NCBI GenBank assembly: GCA_020634455.1 | Contig: JACKBQ010000004.1 | Span: 1-48,793, forward strand | Direction: 5' to 3' | DNA: 48,793 bases | Source of the DNA: Ardenticatenaceae bacterium | Lineage (GTDB): Bacteria; Chloroflexota; Anaerolineae; Promineifilales; Promineifilaceae | Shown: positions 1 to 7,634 of the stretch, piece after piece | How positions within the stretch are numbered: position 1 is the stretch's first letter | Layout: each line of letters opens with the position of its first letter | The notes under the pieces: generated by a model | What the model saw: only the letters and a program-made list of their open reading frames with translations | Told to the model about the DNA's origin: nothing | The model's database searches: none | Made by a program: the position numbers and the translations under genes

Positions 1-35
1 AGTAAAAAGTCTCTTATCACTTTTCACTTTTTATT
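1..35 (-). terminator. A/T-rich inverted repeat downstream of the VOC gene
   Basis: AAAAAGT and ACTTTTT arms flank a 15-base loop just after the stop of the VOC gene, with T-rich sequence on the minus strand. It is weak (7-bp A/T-rich stem) but sits where a terminator is expected. Confidence 0.3.
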
Positions 36-410
36 TGCCCTCACCTCATGGCTTTCAATTGAAAATGGGTTCCCTTCCGGGTCGTGGCCGTCGCACACCC
101 AAACACCAGGGGCTGCGGTACGCACCTCGCTGATGTTGACGCCTTTGGCCAGCAGTTCGGCCTGCGCCGCGTGAATATCGGCCACGCCAAACACAATTTT
201 TGGCGTATCGGCCCCTAAGCGCCCCTGCCCGCCGCCATGCAGCGCCAAAATCACGCTGCCAGCGTCTAGCGTTACCCAAAACTGGTCTGCGTAGCTGTCT
301 AACTCGGCTGGGTAGGTGACTGGCAACTCAAACATCTCGCGATAAAACTTCACCTGAGCGTCCATGTCTGCCACGTACAAAATGATTTCGATTAAGCCTG
401 TTGTGTTCAT
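24..410 (-). CDS. VOC-fold (glyoxalase/bleomycin-resistance-like) protein
   Basis: A 128-aa single-domain VOC protein. The N-terminus (IEIILYVADMDAQVKFY) is the usual first strand and helix of a glyoxalase-like beta-alpha-beta-beta-beta module. The C-terminus carries the family signature DPEGNPFSIE at about residues 110-119, whose last Glu is a typical metal ligand. The reading frame is open further upstream, but the start at 410 is preceded by AAGGAGG about 7 bases away, which decides it. Such proteins act in the cytosol as dioxygenases, isomerases or drug-binding proteins, and the substrate cannot be read from the sequence. It is divergent from the GT-C-like gene at 633 and is not related to the second VOC gene at 41375 beyond the fold. 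Confidence 0.85.
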   Translation of the reverse strand: MNTTGLIEIILYVADMDAQVKFYREMFELPVTYPAELDSYADQFWVTLDAGSVILALHGGGQGRLGADTPKIVFGVADIHAAQAELLAKGVNISEVRTAAPGVWVCDGHDPEGNPFSIESHEVRANKK

Positions 411-632
411 TTGCGTACCTCCTTTGCTGGAAAACGGCCGTTCCGCATTATAACTACAGCCAATCTGTTGCCAACCCAACATCCAGCCTTTTACCAAACT
501 CAATTTTGCTCAGGCAAAGATATCACCAGAAATCTTTGTGCCTGCGCGTGAAATTTTTTGCAATTGGCTACTTTGGTAAAAGCGTTCGTTTCATCTTGGC
601 AGTTTGGCTGATTGCTATTATCATTTTTTGCT

Positions 633-2399
633 ATGGAATTATCGAAGAATATGCGTACTTGGTGGCAGCGCGACAGGCTGCCATTGTTTCTTTTTTTGGT
701 TGCCACCCTGGCAATGACTTACCCCATCGTGCTGCGGCTGGATGGCAGGTGGCTGGCCACTTTTGACACGGACACGTACGTAAAATTGTGGGATTTATGG
801 TGGATGCGTCGTGTGTTGACCAGCGGCGAAACGGCGTATTTCACCCGTGAGTTGTTTTTTCCGGGTGGGTTAGACCTGTCATTTCACAGCATTAGCTGGA
901 CGGTGACCGGCTACGCGCTGCTGCTGGAGAGCTTTTTGCCCACGCTGGCGGCATATAATGTGACTATTTTAACGGCCGTTTTCCTCACGGGTTATGCGGC
1001 ATACCTGCTGCTGTTGGATTTGCAGGCGACGCGGCTGGGGGCATGGCTGGCGGGGGCGGTGTACACCTTTGCCCCCTACCACCTTACCCACACAGGCGGC
1101 CACCCCGACCTTACCCACCTGGCCCCGATTCCAATTGCGGTACTCTTTTTTTTGCGGGCGTATCAACGACCGTTTTCCCCAAAAACATGGCGCTATGTGG
1201 TAGCAACGGCCGTTGCCATTGCCCTCGCTGCCTACACCAGCCTGTATATTTTTGACTTTCTGGTATTAACCCTGCTGCCCCTGTCTTTACTGGTGGCCTT
1301 GCAGGATGGGCGGTGGCGGAACGGCCGTTTCTGGCAAATTACCAGCGTGATGGGTGTGGTTACGGCCGTACTGCTGTTGCCCCGCCTCTGGCCCATTTTG
1401 GCAAACGGCCAGGCCCTGGCTACCGCCATTGAGCAAAAATATATTGCCACCGCAGGACAAACCGACCTTCGCGCGCTCATCACCCCATCCCATTTTAATC
1501 CCCTGTTTGGCAGATGGACCCAACCCATCGCCGACCAGTTTGAAATGAACAAAAAATGGCCCGCCTACCTGGGTCTGGTGCCGCTTCTGCTGGCGATTCT
1601 TTCCGTCATTGGCGCAGTGGTGCGCCGCCAACAGCGGCAACTGCGCCTGACCTGGCTGCTCATGGGGCTTCTTTTTTTGCTGCTGGCATTGGGGCCGGTT
1701 TTACGCATGGATGGCACCGTTTTCGCGCAAATCAAGCTCCCCGCCGCCTATCTAGCCGATTTCCCACCCATTCGAGCGGTGGGTCGTCCCGACTTTTTTA
1801 TACTGGGTCTGCTACTAGCGTTGGCCACACTGGCCGGGCTTGGCGCGTCTGATTTGCATCGCTTCCTTTTGCCAAAGCGACCCACTTGGGGTGTTCCGTT
1901 GGGTCTGGCGTTGGGTCTGCTGCTGCTTTTTGAGTTTTGGAACGGGCCGTATCGGATGCAGCCAGACCAAATTCCCCCTTTTTATGAAACGGTGGCAGCA
2001 GAAGCGGGCGAATTTGCGATTATTGATTTGCCGATGGGTCGGCAGCCGTCGAAGCAGTATGTGTGGCGGCAAACGGCGCACAACAAACCAATTGTGGAGG
2101 GGCTAAGCGCGCGCACACCGCCGGAAGCGTACAATTATATTGAGGCGAATGCGCTGCTGATGCGCTGGCGGCACGGCACGCCGCTGGATTGTGCAGATTT
2201 GGGTGCAGCGGGATATGAAACGGCCGTTACCCAACTCCTCCAGGACAATTTCCGCATCATCATTCTGCACAAATCCAGCACGGCCGTTCCCGAAGTAGAG
2301 ATGGGCTATTTTACGGCCGTTCCCATCTACGAAGACGCGCAAATCATCGTCTTTGATCTGGCCACGTTAGCCACTGACAATCCCTGCGCCGCCAGATAA
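633..2399 (+). CDS. polytopic membrane protein, GT-C-like glycosyltransferase fold
   Basis: A 588-aa integral membrane protein with roughly ten or more hydrophobic segments and a soluble C-terminal part from about residue 440. The first extracytoplasmic loop holds an acidic cluster (FDTDTYVKLWD, residues 44-54) in the place where GT-C glycosyltransferases keep their catalytic Asp pair. This suggests transfer of sugar from a polyprenyl-phosphate donor at the cell surface. The closest assignment is the broad GT-C/YfhO-like superfamily, and no specific substrate can be named. The start is uncertain: TTG at 612, ATG at 633 and ATG at 651 are all possible and none has a strong ribosome-binding site. 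It stands alone between a divergent VOC gene and a convergent lipoprotein gene. Several ACGGCCGT palindromes lie inside the coding sequence. Confidence 0.65.
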   Translation: MELSKNMRTWWQRDRLPLFLFLVATLAMTYPIVLRLDGRWLATFDTDTYVKLWDLWWMRRVLTSGETAYFTRELFFPGGLDLSFHSISWTVTGYALLLESFLPTLAAYNVTILTAVFLTGYAAYLLLLDLQATRLGAWLAGAVYTFAPYHLTHTGGHPDLTHLAPIPIAVLFFLRAYQRPFSPKTWRYVVATAVAIALAAYTSLYIFDFLVLTLLPLSLLVALQDGRWRNGRFWQITSVMGVVTAVLLLPRLWPILANGQALATAIEQKYIATAGQTDLRALITPSHFNPLFGRWTQPIADQFEMNKKWPAYLGLVPLLLAILSVIGAVVRRQQRQLRLTWLLMGLLFLLLALGPVLRMDGTVFAQIKLPAAYLADFPPIRAVGRPDFFILGLLLALATLAGLGASDLHRFLLPKRPTWGVPLGLALGLLLLFEFWNGPYRMQPDQIPPFYETVAAEAGEFAIIDLPMGRQPSKQYVWRQTAHNKPIVEGLSARTPPEAYNYIEANALLMRWRHGTPLDCADLGAAGYETAVTQLLQDNFRIIILHKSSTAVPEVEMGYFTAVPIYEDAQIIVFDLATLATDNPCAAR

Positions 2400-2402
2400 C
2401 CA

Positions 2403-2418
2403 GACCCTTTTACGGGTC
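2403..2418. terminator. short hairpin between convergent genes
   Basis: GACCC and GGGTC arms with a 6-base loop lie between the convergent stops of the GT-C-like and lipoprotein genes and touch the stop codon of the latter. There is no long T-tract, so function as a terminator is tentative. Confidence 0.35.
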
Positions 2419-2848
2419 AGTCAACAGTGCAAAAATATTGCAGTTCGGCATTCGAGCCGGGCGTGTAGCTGTAGTTTAATCCGGTGAAGCCGTGCCCACC
2501 GACAAACTGGTTTTGCGGGCCGCTGTCGGTTTCTAGCTGGAAGAGAGTGCTGTGGTAAACGGCCGTTTCCGCCACATCCGTCACCCACACCCGCAAATTG
2601 CGCTCATTGTCAGCCGCGCCGGTGCGGTAAGCGGCGTGGAACGTCATGTCGGCAAAAGCGATGGATTGCTCGTCATCGGCATCCGTAAAGGTGAGCGTTT
2701 CTTCGCGCTCAATGCCCACTTCGACGCTGCTGCGGTAAGCGGCCGTACACACAATTTGGTCTGCTTTGGCGGGAACGGTCGTTTCCGTTCCACCGCCACA
2801 AGCTGCTAAAACCAGTACCAATCCCCAGAAAATCCATAATTTACGCAT
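2417..2848 (-). CDS. small lipoprotein
   Basis: A 143-aa secreted lipoprotein. Residues 4-16 are a hydrophobic signal and LAAC (Cys17) is a lipobox, followed by a GGG tether and a Thr-rich stretch. Two further Cys, near residue 34 and close to the C-terminus, could form a disulfide. The mature part shows no family I recognise. ATG at 2848 is preceded by AAAGGAG with 8-base spacing; a GTG nine bases upstream overlaps the ribosome-binding site and is not credible. It is the last gene of the minus-strand run that starts near 7218, 22 bases after the small membrane protein gene. Confidence 0.75.
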   Translation of the reverse strand: MRKLWIFWGLVLVLAACGGGTETTVPAKADQIVCTAAYRSSVEVGIEREETLTFTDADDEQSIAFADMTFHAAYRTGAADNERNLRVWVTDVAETAVYHSTLFQLETDSGPQNQFVGGHGFTGLNYSYTPGSNAELQYFCTVD

Positions 2849-2870
2849 GAAACTCACTCCTTTTGTCTGT

Positions 2871-3284
2871 TTAATTGTGGCTTGACGCCGCCACGATCAG
2901 ACAAGCAACAGTCATCAAAATGGTCATAGGTCCAAACAGAAACCGCTCCACCGAGCTAACCGAGGCAAAGTTCCCTACCGTGTTCAGCGCCATGTAGCCC
3001 GTCACCACCCAGGCGGCAATGCGAACGGCCGTTGGCGCTGGCACGCTGCCCAGCAGCCCTGCCCGGTAGCGGATGATGTAAATGAACACACCCAATATGA
3101 CAGCGGCCACCACGCTTGTCAGCCGCATCGTCAGGGTCAGCTCCGTTTGCCGCCCGCCCCACAGCATGGAAACGGGGAAGATGCCCGCCGCTGCCAAAAG
3201 CTGCACGCCGATGAAGATGGCAAAGAGGAGTGTAGCGATGTTGGCTGAAAGTTGTACAAAATTGGGTTTTGAAAGGGTTGTCAT
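2871..3284 (-). CDS. small four-helix membrane protein
   Basis: A 137-aa protein with four hydrophobic segments (about residues 13-33, 47-67, 75-95 and 110-132) and short polar loops, so an inner-membrane protein of unknown role. The start at 3284 is preceded by CAAGGAG at suitable spacing. It lies between an alpha/beta hydrolase gene (upstream in transcription) and a lipoprotein gene. Together with the other small membrane proteins of this run it suggests an envelope-related operon. I do not recognise a named family. Confidence 0.7.
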   Translation of the reverse strand: MTTLSKPNFVQLSANIATLLFAIFIGVQLLAAAGIFPVSMLWGGRQTELTLTMRLTSVVAAVILGVFIYIIRYRAGLLGSVPAPTAVRIAAWVVTGYMALNTVGNFASVSSVERFLFGPMTILMTVACLIVAASSHN

Positions 3285-3313
3285 GGTTCATTCTCCTTGT
3301 CTTTGTTGTTGAT

Positions 3314-3370
3314 TGCCGTAGCCGCGGATTCCAATCCGCGTTTTGGCGCTAAGAAAGCGCGGCTACGGCA
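3314..3370. repeat. intercistronic inverted repeat, family A copy 1
   Basis: Perfect 13-base arms (TGCCGTAGCCGCG at 3314-3326 and its complement at 3358-3370) enclose a second small palindrome, GCGGATT/AATCCGC. The right arm contains the TAG stop codon of the hydrolase gene at 3363. The same GTAGCCGCGGATT core recurs at 6778-6838. No T-tract follows, so it is more like a 3'-end stabiliser or REP-like repeat than an intrinsic terminator. Confidence 0.75.
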
Positions 3371-4361
3371 GGTTTTTAATCCAATCGGTAACAATTGGTG
3401 CCAGTTCCGGCGTGGTGAGCAAATCAATGTGGCCCGTGTCGGGCAGCAGGACGTAGCTGCCGGAATTGGTGTACTGGCTCATCATCGGTTCGTACTGCTC
3501 AGCGATGAACGCTTCGTCGGCCAGGCCCGCGACCAGCAGGAACGGTTGGGTGAGAGCGGTGAGATCACGGCCGTATCGGCTGCGCGGCGCAAACGAACTG
3601 TTCAGCCGATGACTGTACGCCGTCGTGGCGCTGCTGCCCAGTGGCCCAGCCAGCACGCTTTGTGGCATGGCAAACTGAATCACCGTCAGCCCATCGAACC
3701 AGTGAATGCCCACGTTGTTAAGCATGGTCAACCCGGCAATGCGGCGCGAATTCGGCCGTGCCCAGCCGCCAGAATTGGGCCGCGTGGTGGGCGCGTTGTA
3801 CTTCAAAAACGGGGCCAGTAGCAGATAGCCATCCGCCAGCGCGCCGTGTTCACCGCCCGCAAAGCGCACCGCCAGCCCGCCCCCAGAGGAATGCCCGCCG
3901 ATGAGGATCGGTTCGCCGGAAAACTGCGCTTCGAGGTGGGCAATCAGGTCGGCCAAATCGTCCTCCAACTGGCCGATGTACGCCACGTCGCCGCGCGCTG
4001 CTGGATTGAAACCGTGCCCGCGCAAGTCTGGTGTGACCACGGTAGCCACTCCTGCCGCACTCAATTCACTCGCCAACGGGGCAAACTGCATACTGTGCCA
4101 GCCAGAGCCATGCAGCAAAATCAAGATGGCATTGGTATTGCCGCTGTTTTTGTAAAGGCGGTAGTTGAGTTCCGCGCCGTCGCGGGCGGTGTACGGTTGC
4201 AGATCGGGCATCTGGTCATAGCTGATGTCGGTTAACGCTGCAAATTCAATGGGCTCCTGTGCGTTTACAATTTTGGTTGGGCGGTCGGTGATGATGAGAA
4301 CGGCCGTTACCGACACATAAATCACCAACGAGATGAGTAAAAATAGACCAACTTGTTTCAT
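3363..4361 (-). CDS. membrane-anchored alpha/beta hydrolase (serine lipase/esterase-like)
   Basis: A 332-aa alpha/beta-hydrolase. Residues 3-22 form an N-terminal signal anchor, so the enzyme probably faces outward. The oxyanion motif LLHGSGWHS, the nucleophile elbow GGHSSGGG and a C-terminal His in DTGHID make up the expected Ser-Asp-His triad. The wide, hydrophobic-lined lid region and GHSSGG are typical of lysophospholipase/carboxylesterase-like members; the substrate is unknown. ATG at 4361 has GAGGAAG upstream, whereas the open frame extends 17 codons further without support. The last codons and the stop lie inside inverted repeat A. It is followed by a membrane protein gene and preceded by a second hydrolase gene, both on the same strand. 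Confidence 0.8.
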   Translation of the reverse strand: MKQVGLFLLISLVIYVSVTAVLIITDRPTKIVNAQEPIEFAALTDISYDQMPDLQPYTARDGAELNYRLYKNSGNTNAILILLHGSGWHSMQFAPLASELSAAGVATVVTPDLRGHGFNPAARGDVAYIGQLEDDLADLIAHLEAQFSGEPILIGGHSSGGGLAVRFAGGEHGALADGYLLLAPFLKYNAPTTRPNSGGWARPNSRRIAGLTMLNNVGIHWFDGLTVIQFAMPQSVLAGPLGSSATTAYSHRLNSSFAPRSRYGRDLTALTQPFLLVAGLADEAFIAEQYEPMMSQYTNSGSYVLLPDTGHIDLLTTPELAPIVTDWIKNLP

Positions 4362-4375
4362 AAATACTTCCTCGC

Positions 4376-4435
4376 AGACCCTAAGGGTTTTAAGTTCAGC
4401 AGCTAAAATCACCTTAGCCCAAACCCTTAGGGTCT
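4376..4435. repeat. intercistronic inverted repeat, family F
   Basis: Perfect 15-base arms, AGACCCTAAGGGTTT at 4376-4390 and its complement at 4421-4435, separated by 30 bases. It starts 4 bases after the stop of the 4440-5468 gene and ends just before the ribosome-binding site of the 3363-4361 gene. Confidence 0.75.
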
Positions 4436-4439
4436 ATGA

Positions 4440-5468
4440 CTACTCTCCAAAAAACGCCCGCACCGCCGCCAGACTCGCCTCTGGATTCTCGCCAAACATC
4501 TCGTGCCCGGCGTTGGCAATGATGGCCAGCTCCGCCTGCGGAAAATAGTGCATCTGCTCCCGCTGGAAATCCACGCCGATGAAGCTGTTGCACTCCGAAG
4601 CGATGAAGAGCACGTCGCCCTGGTAGTTGCCCGCGTTGTCAGCAATCGGGGACAGGTCGTTCTCGATACCAAACAGGGTTTGGTACGCCGTCGTGCCGAA
4701 GCGGCTGGGCGGCGCGGGAACGTTGGGGACAACGGCCGTTTCCCCTTCACCTTCACATTGGTAGCCGGAAGCGGCCGTATTCACAAAGTTAGCCGACATC
4801 TTGCCGTAAATGTAATCCACCTGCGCCTGGTTGTCTGGCCCGTCCAGCCGCAGCGACTCGAAAATGGTGGGCACCAGCAGCCGGTAGTAGTCGGCGCTGC
4901 GCAGCGATTCTACCTGCCGCGCGTTGAACCGCTCCAGTCCGGCGTTGTCCATCGCCCCCGGCTCCGCCAAAACCACCTGCGCCACGCTGTCCGGGTGCTG
5001 CCCCACGTACGCCGCCGCCAGCATCGCGCCCCAGGAGTGGCCAACCAGGCGCACCGGCTCGCCGCCGCCGTAATGGGTCACGATGCGGTGCAAGTCGTCC
5101 ACCGACGATTGCAGCGTCAGCTCGTCGGCGGAGACGCGCGGGGACAGGCCTGCGCCCCGCTGGTCGTAGAAGACGACGTAGTAATCATCTTCCAGCGCGT
5201 GCAGATTGAGCAGATAGCCATAATCGCCGCCTGGCCCGCCGTGCACCACCACCACCGCCGGGTCGCTCGGATCGCCAAACGTTTCCACGTGGAAGGTGAC
5301 GCCGTCGAGGGTGACGCTGGGCAACGTGGGGTCATCTGCCACCGTGGCAGGTACGCTGTAACGGCCGTTGGTGGCCACAAACAACCCAATAAAAGCCACA
5401 ATGACCAAACCAATAATTCCCAATAAACTAAAGCCAACAATTTTGAGTATGCGTTTTCTTGATTTCAT
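4440..5468 (-). CDS. alpha/beta hydrolase, proline iminopeptidase-like (S33 family)
   Basis: A 342-aa protein with one N-terminal membrane segment (residues 9-31) and an alpha/beta-hydrolase domain. The oxyanion motif HGGPGG and the following YDQRGAGLS are hallmarks of the S33 prolyl aminopeptidase group; GHSWGA is the nucleophile elbow, and the late AGHEMF supplies the catalytic His. It is therefore likely an extracytoplasmic peptidase or esterase. AGGAG lies upstream of the ATG at 5468. It sits between repeat B (upstream) and repeat F (downstream) in the minus-strand run, next to another anchored hydrolase, which suggests related jobs on external substrates. Confidence 0.82.
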   Translation of the reverse strand: MKSRKRILKIVGFSLLGIIGLVIVAFIGLFVATNGRYSVPATVADDPTLPSVTLDGVTFHVETFGDPSDPAVVVVHGGPGGDYGYLLNLHALEDDYYVVFYDQRGAGLSPRVSADELTLQSSVDDLHRIVTHYGGGEPVRLVGHSWGAMLAAAYVGQHPDSVAQVVLAEPGAMDNAGLERFNARQVESLRSADYYRLLVPTIFESLRLDGPDNQAQVDYIYGKMSANFVNTAASGYQCEGEGETAVVPNVPAPPSRFGTTAYQTLFGIENDLSPIADNAGNYQGDVLFIASECNSFIGVDFQREQMHYFPQAELAIIANAGHEMFGENPEASLAAVRAFFGE

Positions 5469-5489
5469 TTTGATTTGCTCCTACTTGTG

Positions 5490-5523
5490 AGATTGGTCCA
5501 ATCTCCGAAGATTGGACCAATCT
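5490..5523. repeat. intercistronic perfect hairpin, family B copy 1
   Basis: A perfect 15-base stem, AGATTGGTCCAATCT against AGATTGGACCAATCT, with a 4-base loop. It begins 10 bases after the stop of the 5534-6001 gene. The same 15-mers recur at 11727-11792. No T-tract follows on either strand. Confidence 0.8.
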
Positions 5524-5533
5524 GCGGTTCGAC

Positions 5534-6001
5534 TTAGCGACGGCCGTAAAAAAGCTGCGAGGCGAATTTCACAATTTCGGCAAAGGCCAGACCCAGGAAG
5601 GCCAGGTTAGCCGTGCAGAAGGGGGTCAGCTCTTCCAAAAAGACGGAGCCAATAGCCGCCAATGCCCCAAAAGCCAAGACGCCGTAAGCGTTACGCCGTG
5701 CTTTTAGCGCCGCCTGCTTTTCATGCGCCAAGGCACCTGGCGCAGAGCCAGCCCCAAATACCAACACAATTTGCAAGATGATTTCAGCCAGGATAATCAG
5801 CCCCATCGTGGTTAAAAGCAGGTTGCCGTATCCCGCCGGAATAATGTCGTTGGCCAGGGCGATGGGGCGCATGGGCCACATGTTGGCAATGTAGTAGGCC
5901 GTCGCGCTGCCGGTGATTACCAGGGAAAGCGCTGTGCTTTTTTGTTGGAAAGAAATGTTGTTCAGACCGTTCTCAGGTTGATTTAAAGCTTGTTGGTTCA
6001 T
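5534..6001 (-). CDS. four-helix membrane protein
   Basis: A 155-aa membrane protein. After a polar N-terminus (residues 1-25), four hydrophobic segments follow, at about 27-47, 62-86, 105-123 and 131-148. ATG at 6001 carries AAGGAG at good spacing, so the longer open frame (46 more codons, running into the repeat and the neighbouring gene) is rejected. No family is recognised. It is located directly after the DUF4386 gene; the two could form a membrane complex, but that is only inferred from adjacency. Confidence 0.7.
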   Translation of the reverse strand: MNQQALNQPENGLNNISFQQKSTALSLVITGSATAYYIANMWPMRPIALANDIIPAGYGNLLLTTMGLIILAEIILQIVLVFGAGSAPGALAHEKQAALKARRNAYGVLAFGALAAIGSVFLEELTPFCTANLAFLGLAFAEIVKFASQLFYGRR

Positions 6002-6022
6002 AATTTTTCTCCTTGTTACTTC

Positions 6023-6049
6023 GTTGGTCGGATTGACAATCCGACCAAC
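6023..6049. repeat. intercistronic perfect hairpin
   Basis: Perfect 12-base arms, GTTGGTCGGATT and AATCCGACCAAC, around a 3-base loop. It lies 4 bases after the stop of the DUF4386 gene and just ahead of the next ribosome-binding site. Single copy in this window. Confidence 0.8.
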
Positions 6050-6053
6050 AAAC

Positions 6054-6737
6054 TTATTCAAATGCGGGGGTGATGGCTTTTTGAACGGCCGTTTCCCCAC
6101 CACGCAGCATTGCCACACCCAACCAGGCAAACCAGACAATCTGGGTCAGGCCAAAGAGGCTGGCGCTGATTTCAGCCAGGGCAGGCACGACGCTGACCAC
6201 GCCAGCCGCCCCGACAAGATAGCCCAGGTAATGCAAGGCGCGGGGTAGATTGCCGCTGCGCAAGCCAGCCACGCTCAGCAACAGCACCCAGATGCCGCCA
6301 ACTACCTCTACGCCGCCGCCCAGGCCATTGAAAACGGACTCTATCGCCAGCCAAACGGTAGCCGCTTGTTCGGGATGGCTTGCTTGCAGACCAGCTACGG
6401 TCTCCATGCCCACGTTGTAAATCATGCCGCTGGCAATCACCAGCACGGCCCAGATCAGGCCAAAGGCGGTGGCGGTACGCGCCAGGGCAGAGCGCTTGCC
6501 ATCCAGTCGTTCGTGCAGCGCCAGGGTCAGCACCACCAGGGTGGCCCCCCAGGCCACGTACACAATCAGGTGCAGGGCCGTCAGCAGCCCCTGGTTTTCC
6601 ACAATCGCCGCTACTTTTTGCAGCGGGTCGGCAATGCCGCCCACGTTGACGATGGCGATAAAGCCAACGAATCCGATGATGTAAGCCAATGCTTCGTACA
6701 GTGCGGCCATGCCGCCCCATTTCTGTAATTTCGTCAT
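6054..6737 (-). CDS. DUF4386-like membrane protein
   Basis: A 227-aa protein with six hydrophobic segments. The opening (GGMAALYEALAYIIGF) and the spacing of helices resemble DUF4386 membrane proteins, which have no known biochemical role. The start at 6737 has CAGGAGA upstream. In transcription it follows the receiver-only regulator gene at 6853-7218, separated by a long hairpin (6778-6838), and precedes another membrane protein. Regulation through the hairpin, for example differential mRNA stability, is possible but not shown. Confidence 0.72.
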   Translation of the reverse strand: MTKLQKWGGMAALYEALAYIIGFVGFIAIVNVGGIADPLQKVAAIVENQGLLTALHLIVYVAWGATLVVLTLALHERLDGKRSALARTATAFGLIWAVLVIASGMIYNVGMETVAGLQASHPEQAATVWLAIESVFNGLGGGVEVVGGIWVLLLSVAGLRSGNLPRALHYLGYLVGAAGVVSVVPALAEISASLFGLTQIVWFAWLGVAMLRGGETAVQKAITPAFE

Positions 6738-6777
6738 GTTTCCATCTCCTGTTTTTGATTGATGATTAAAAAATCCT

Positions 6778-6838
6778 GTAGCCGCGGATTGGAATCCGCG
6801 TTTTTACGCGCTAAGCGCGGATTGGAATCCGCGGCTAC
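6778..6838. repeat. intercistronic inverted repeat, family A copy 2
   Basis: Two 23-base arms (6778-6800 and 6816-6838) are complementary except for the two central bases of each arm; each arm is itself a small palindrome of the type CGCGGATT..AATCCGCG. It starts about 15 bases after the stop of the receiver gene. The core is shared with 3314-3370. Confidence 0.8.
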
Positions 6839-6852
6839 GATTGTGGATAAAA

Positions 6853-7218
6853 CTATTGAAATACGGCCGTAATCAACCCATCCACCGACCCTCCCTTGAG
6901 TAAAAACACATCCGCACCCGCCGCCAGGGCCGCTGCCCGGTAAGTGATGTACATCGTCATCACAATAATTTTGATGGCGGGCCAGCACTGCTTGATGCGT
7001 TTAGTCGCCTCGATGCCGTCCAATTTGGGCATCTGCACGTCCATCAAAATGACGTCTGGCTGGACGGTTTTGGCGAGTTGAACAGCTTCTTCGCCATCGG
7101 CTGCTTCCCAGATGGCCGCCCGGTGCACGCTGCTTTCCAGCAGAGCAATGGTGGCGGCGCGGGTAGCGGCGTTGTCGTCGGCGATGAGCAGCCGGATGTT
7201 GTTTGCTGTCTCGTTCAT
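6853..7218 (-). CDS. receiver-domain-only response regulator
   Basis: A 121-aa CheY-like receiver with the full active site: acidic pair D14/D15, phospho-acceptor D60 in ILMDVQMP, T88 and K108. The sequence resembles the receiver half of NarL-family regulators but stops after the last helix with no helix-turn-helix. Either it works as a single-domain phospho-relay protein or it lost its DNA-binding half. Family A repeat DNA begins about 15 bases past the stop. The start at 7218 is chosen because the receiver begins there; in-frame starts further upstream (to 7281) exist, and no strong ribosome-binding site is visible. No kinase gene is adjacent. Confidence 0.75.
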   Translation of the reverse strand: MNETANNIRLLIADDNAATRAATIALLESSVHRAAIWEAADGEEAVQLAKTVQPDVILMDVQMPKLDGIEATKRIKQCWPAIKIIVMTMYITYRAAALAAGADVFLLKGGSVDGLITAVFQ

Positions 7219-7634
7219 GGGGCTTATGGTAGGGGAAATGGCCGTTTGCCACATCAGCGACAAAGCGGGTTTCACCTCCACAAACTGCGTAATTAATTTG
7301 GGGGTCCTACAACAAATGTTGGGGATTCACCAAACCCAGGATGGGATGAGGGGTACGGTCGTTTGCCAGCCGCGTGATCGTGAAATCCTCAAACCATTCC
7401 TGCCACCGATCCCTTCAATTTCAAATCCGTGCTGACTCTGCTTGCCTGTGCTGTCGTTCATCATGCGGCAAGCATACGAGAAGCGGCAACCCAAATCCCC
7501 ACAGCAAACTGTAGGTTTTAAGAGATAAAAACTGTAGGAGAAGCTAAATATAGAGTTCCTAAAGGGTTGGCTGCTATGGTGGGCACAGTTAAGCAAACCC
7601 GCCGCGAGGCATATGACAAAAGGAGAACAAAAAC
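7219..7634. other. 416-base gap with a possible gene remnant
   Basis: No intact gene. On the minus strand, 7307-7415 encodes a run RWQEWFEDFTITRLAND followed by about 17 more residues and a stop; this resembles a small conserved hypothetical protein (W.eWFdgltIt pattern), but upstream frames contain stops, so it looks degenerate. The right end provides the upstream region of the SnoaL-like gene. No convincing promoter was seen. Confidence 0.4.

Noticed and set aside
3297..3821. A 174-codon plus-strand frame over the first hydrolase and repeat A.
   Set aside because: Antisense to the hydrolase and its start lies in repeat DNA.
4503..5426. A 307-codon plus-strand frame opposite the S33-like hydrolase.
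   Set aside because: It mirrors the codon structure of a clear alpha/beta hydrolase gene on the other strand; its own translation is repetitive, without domain features.
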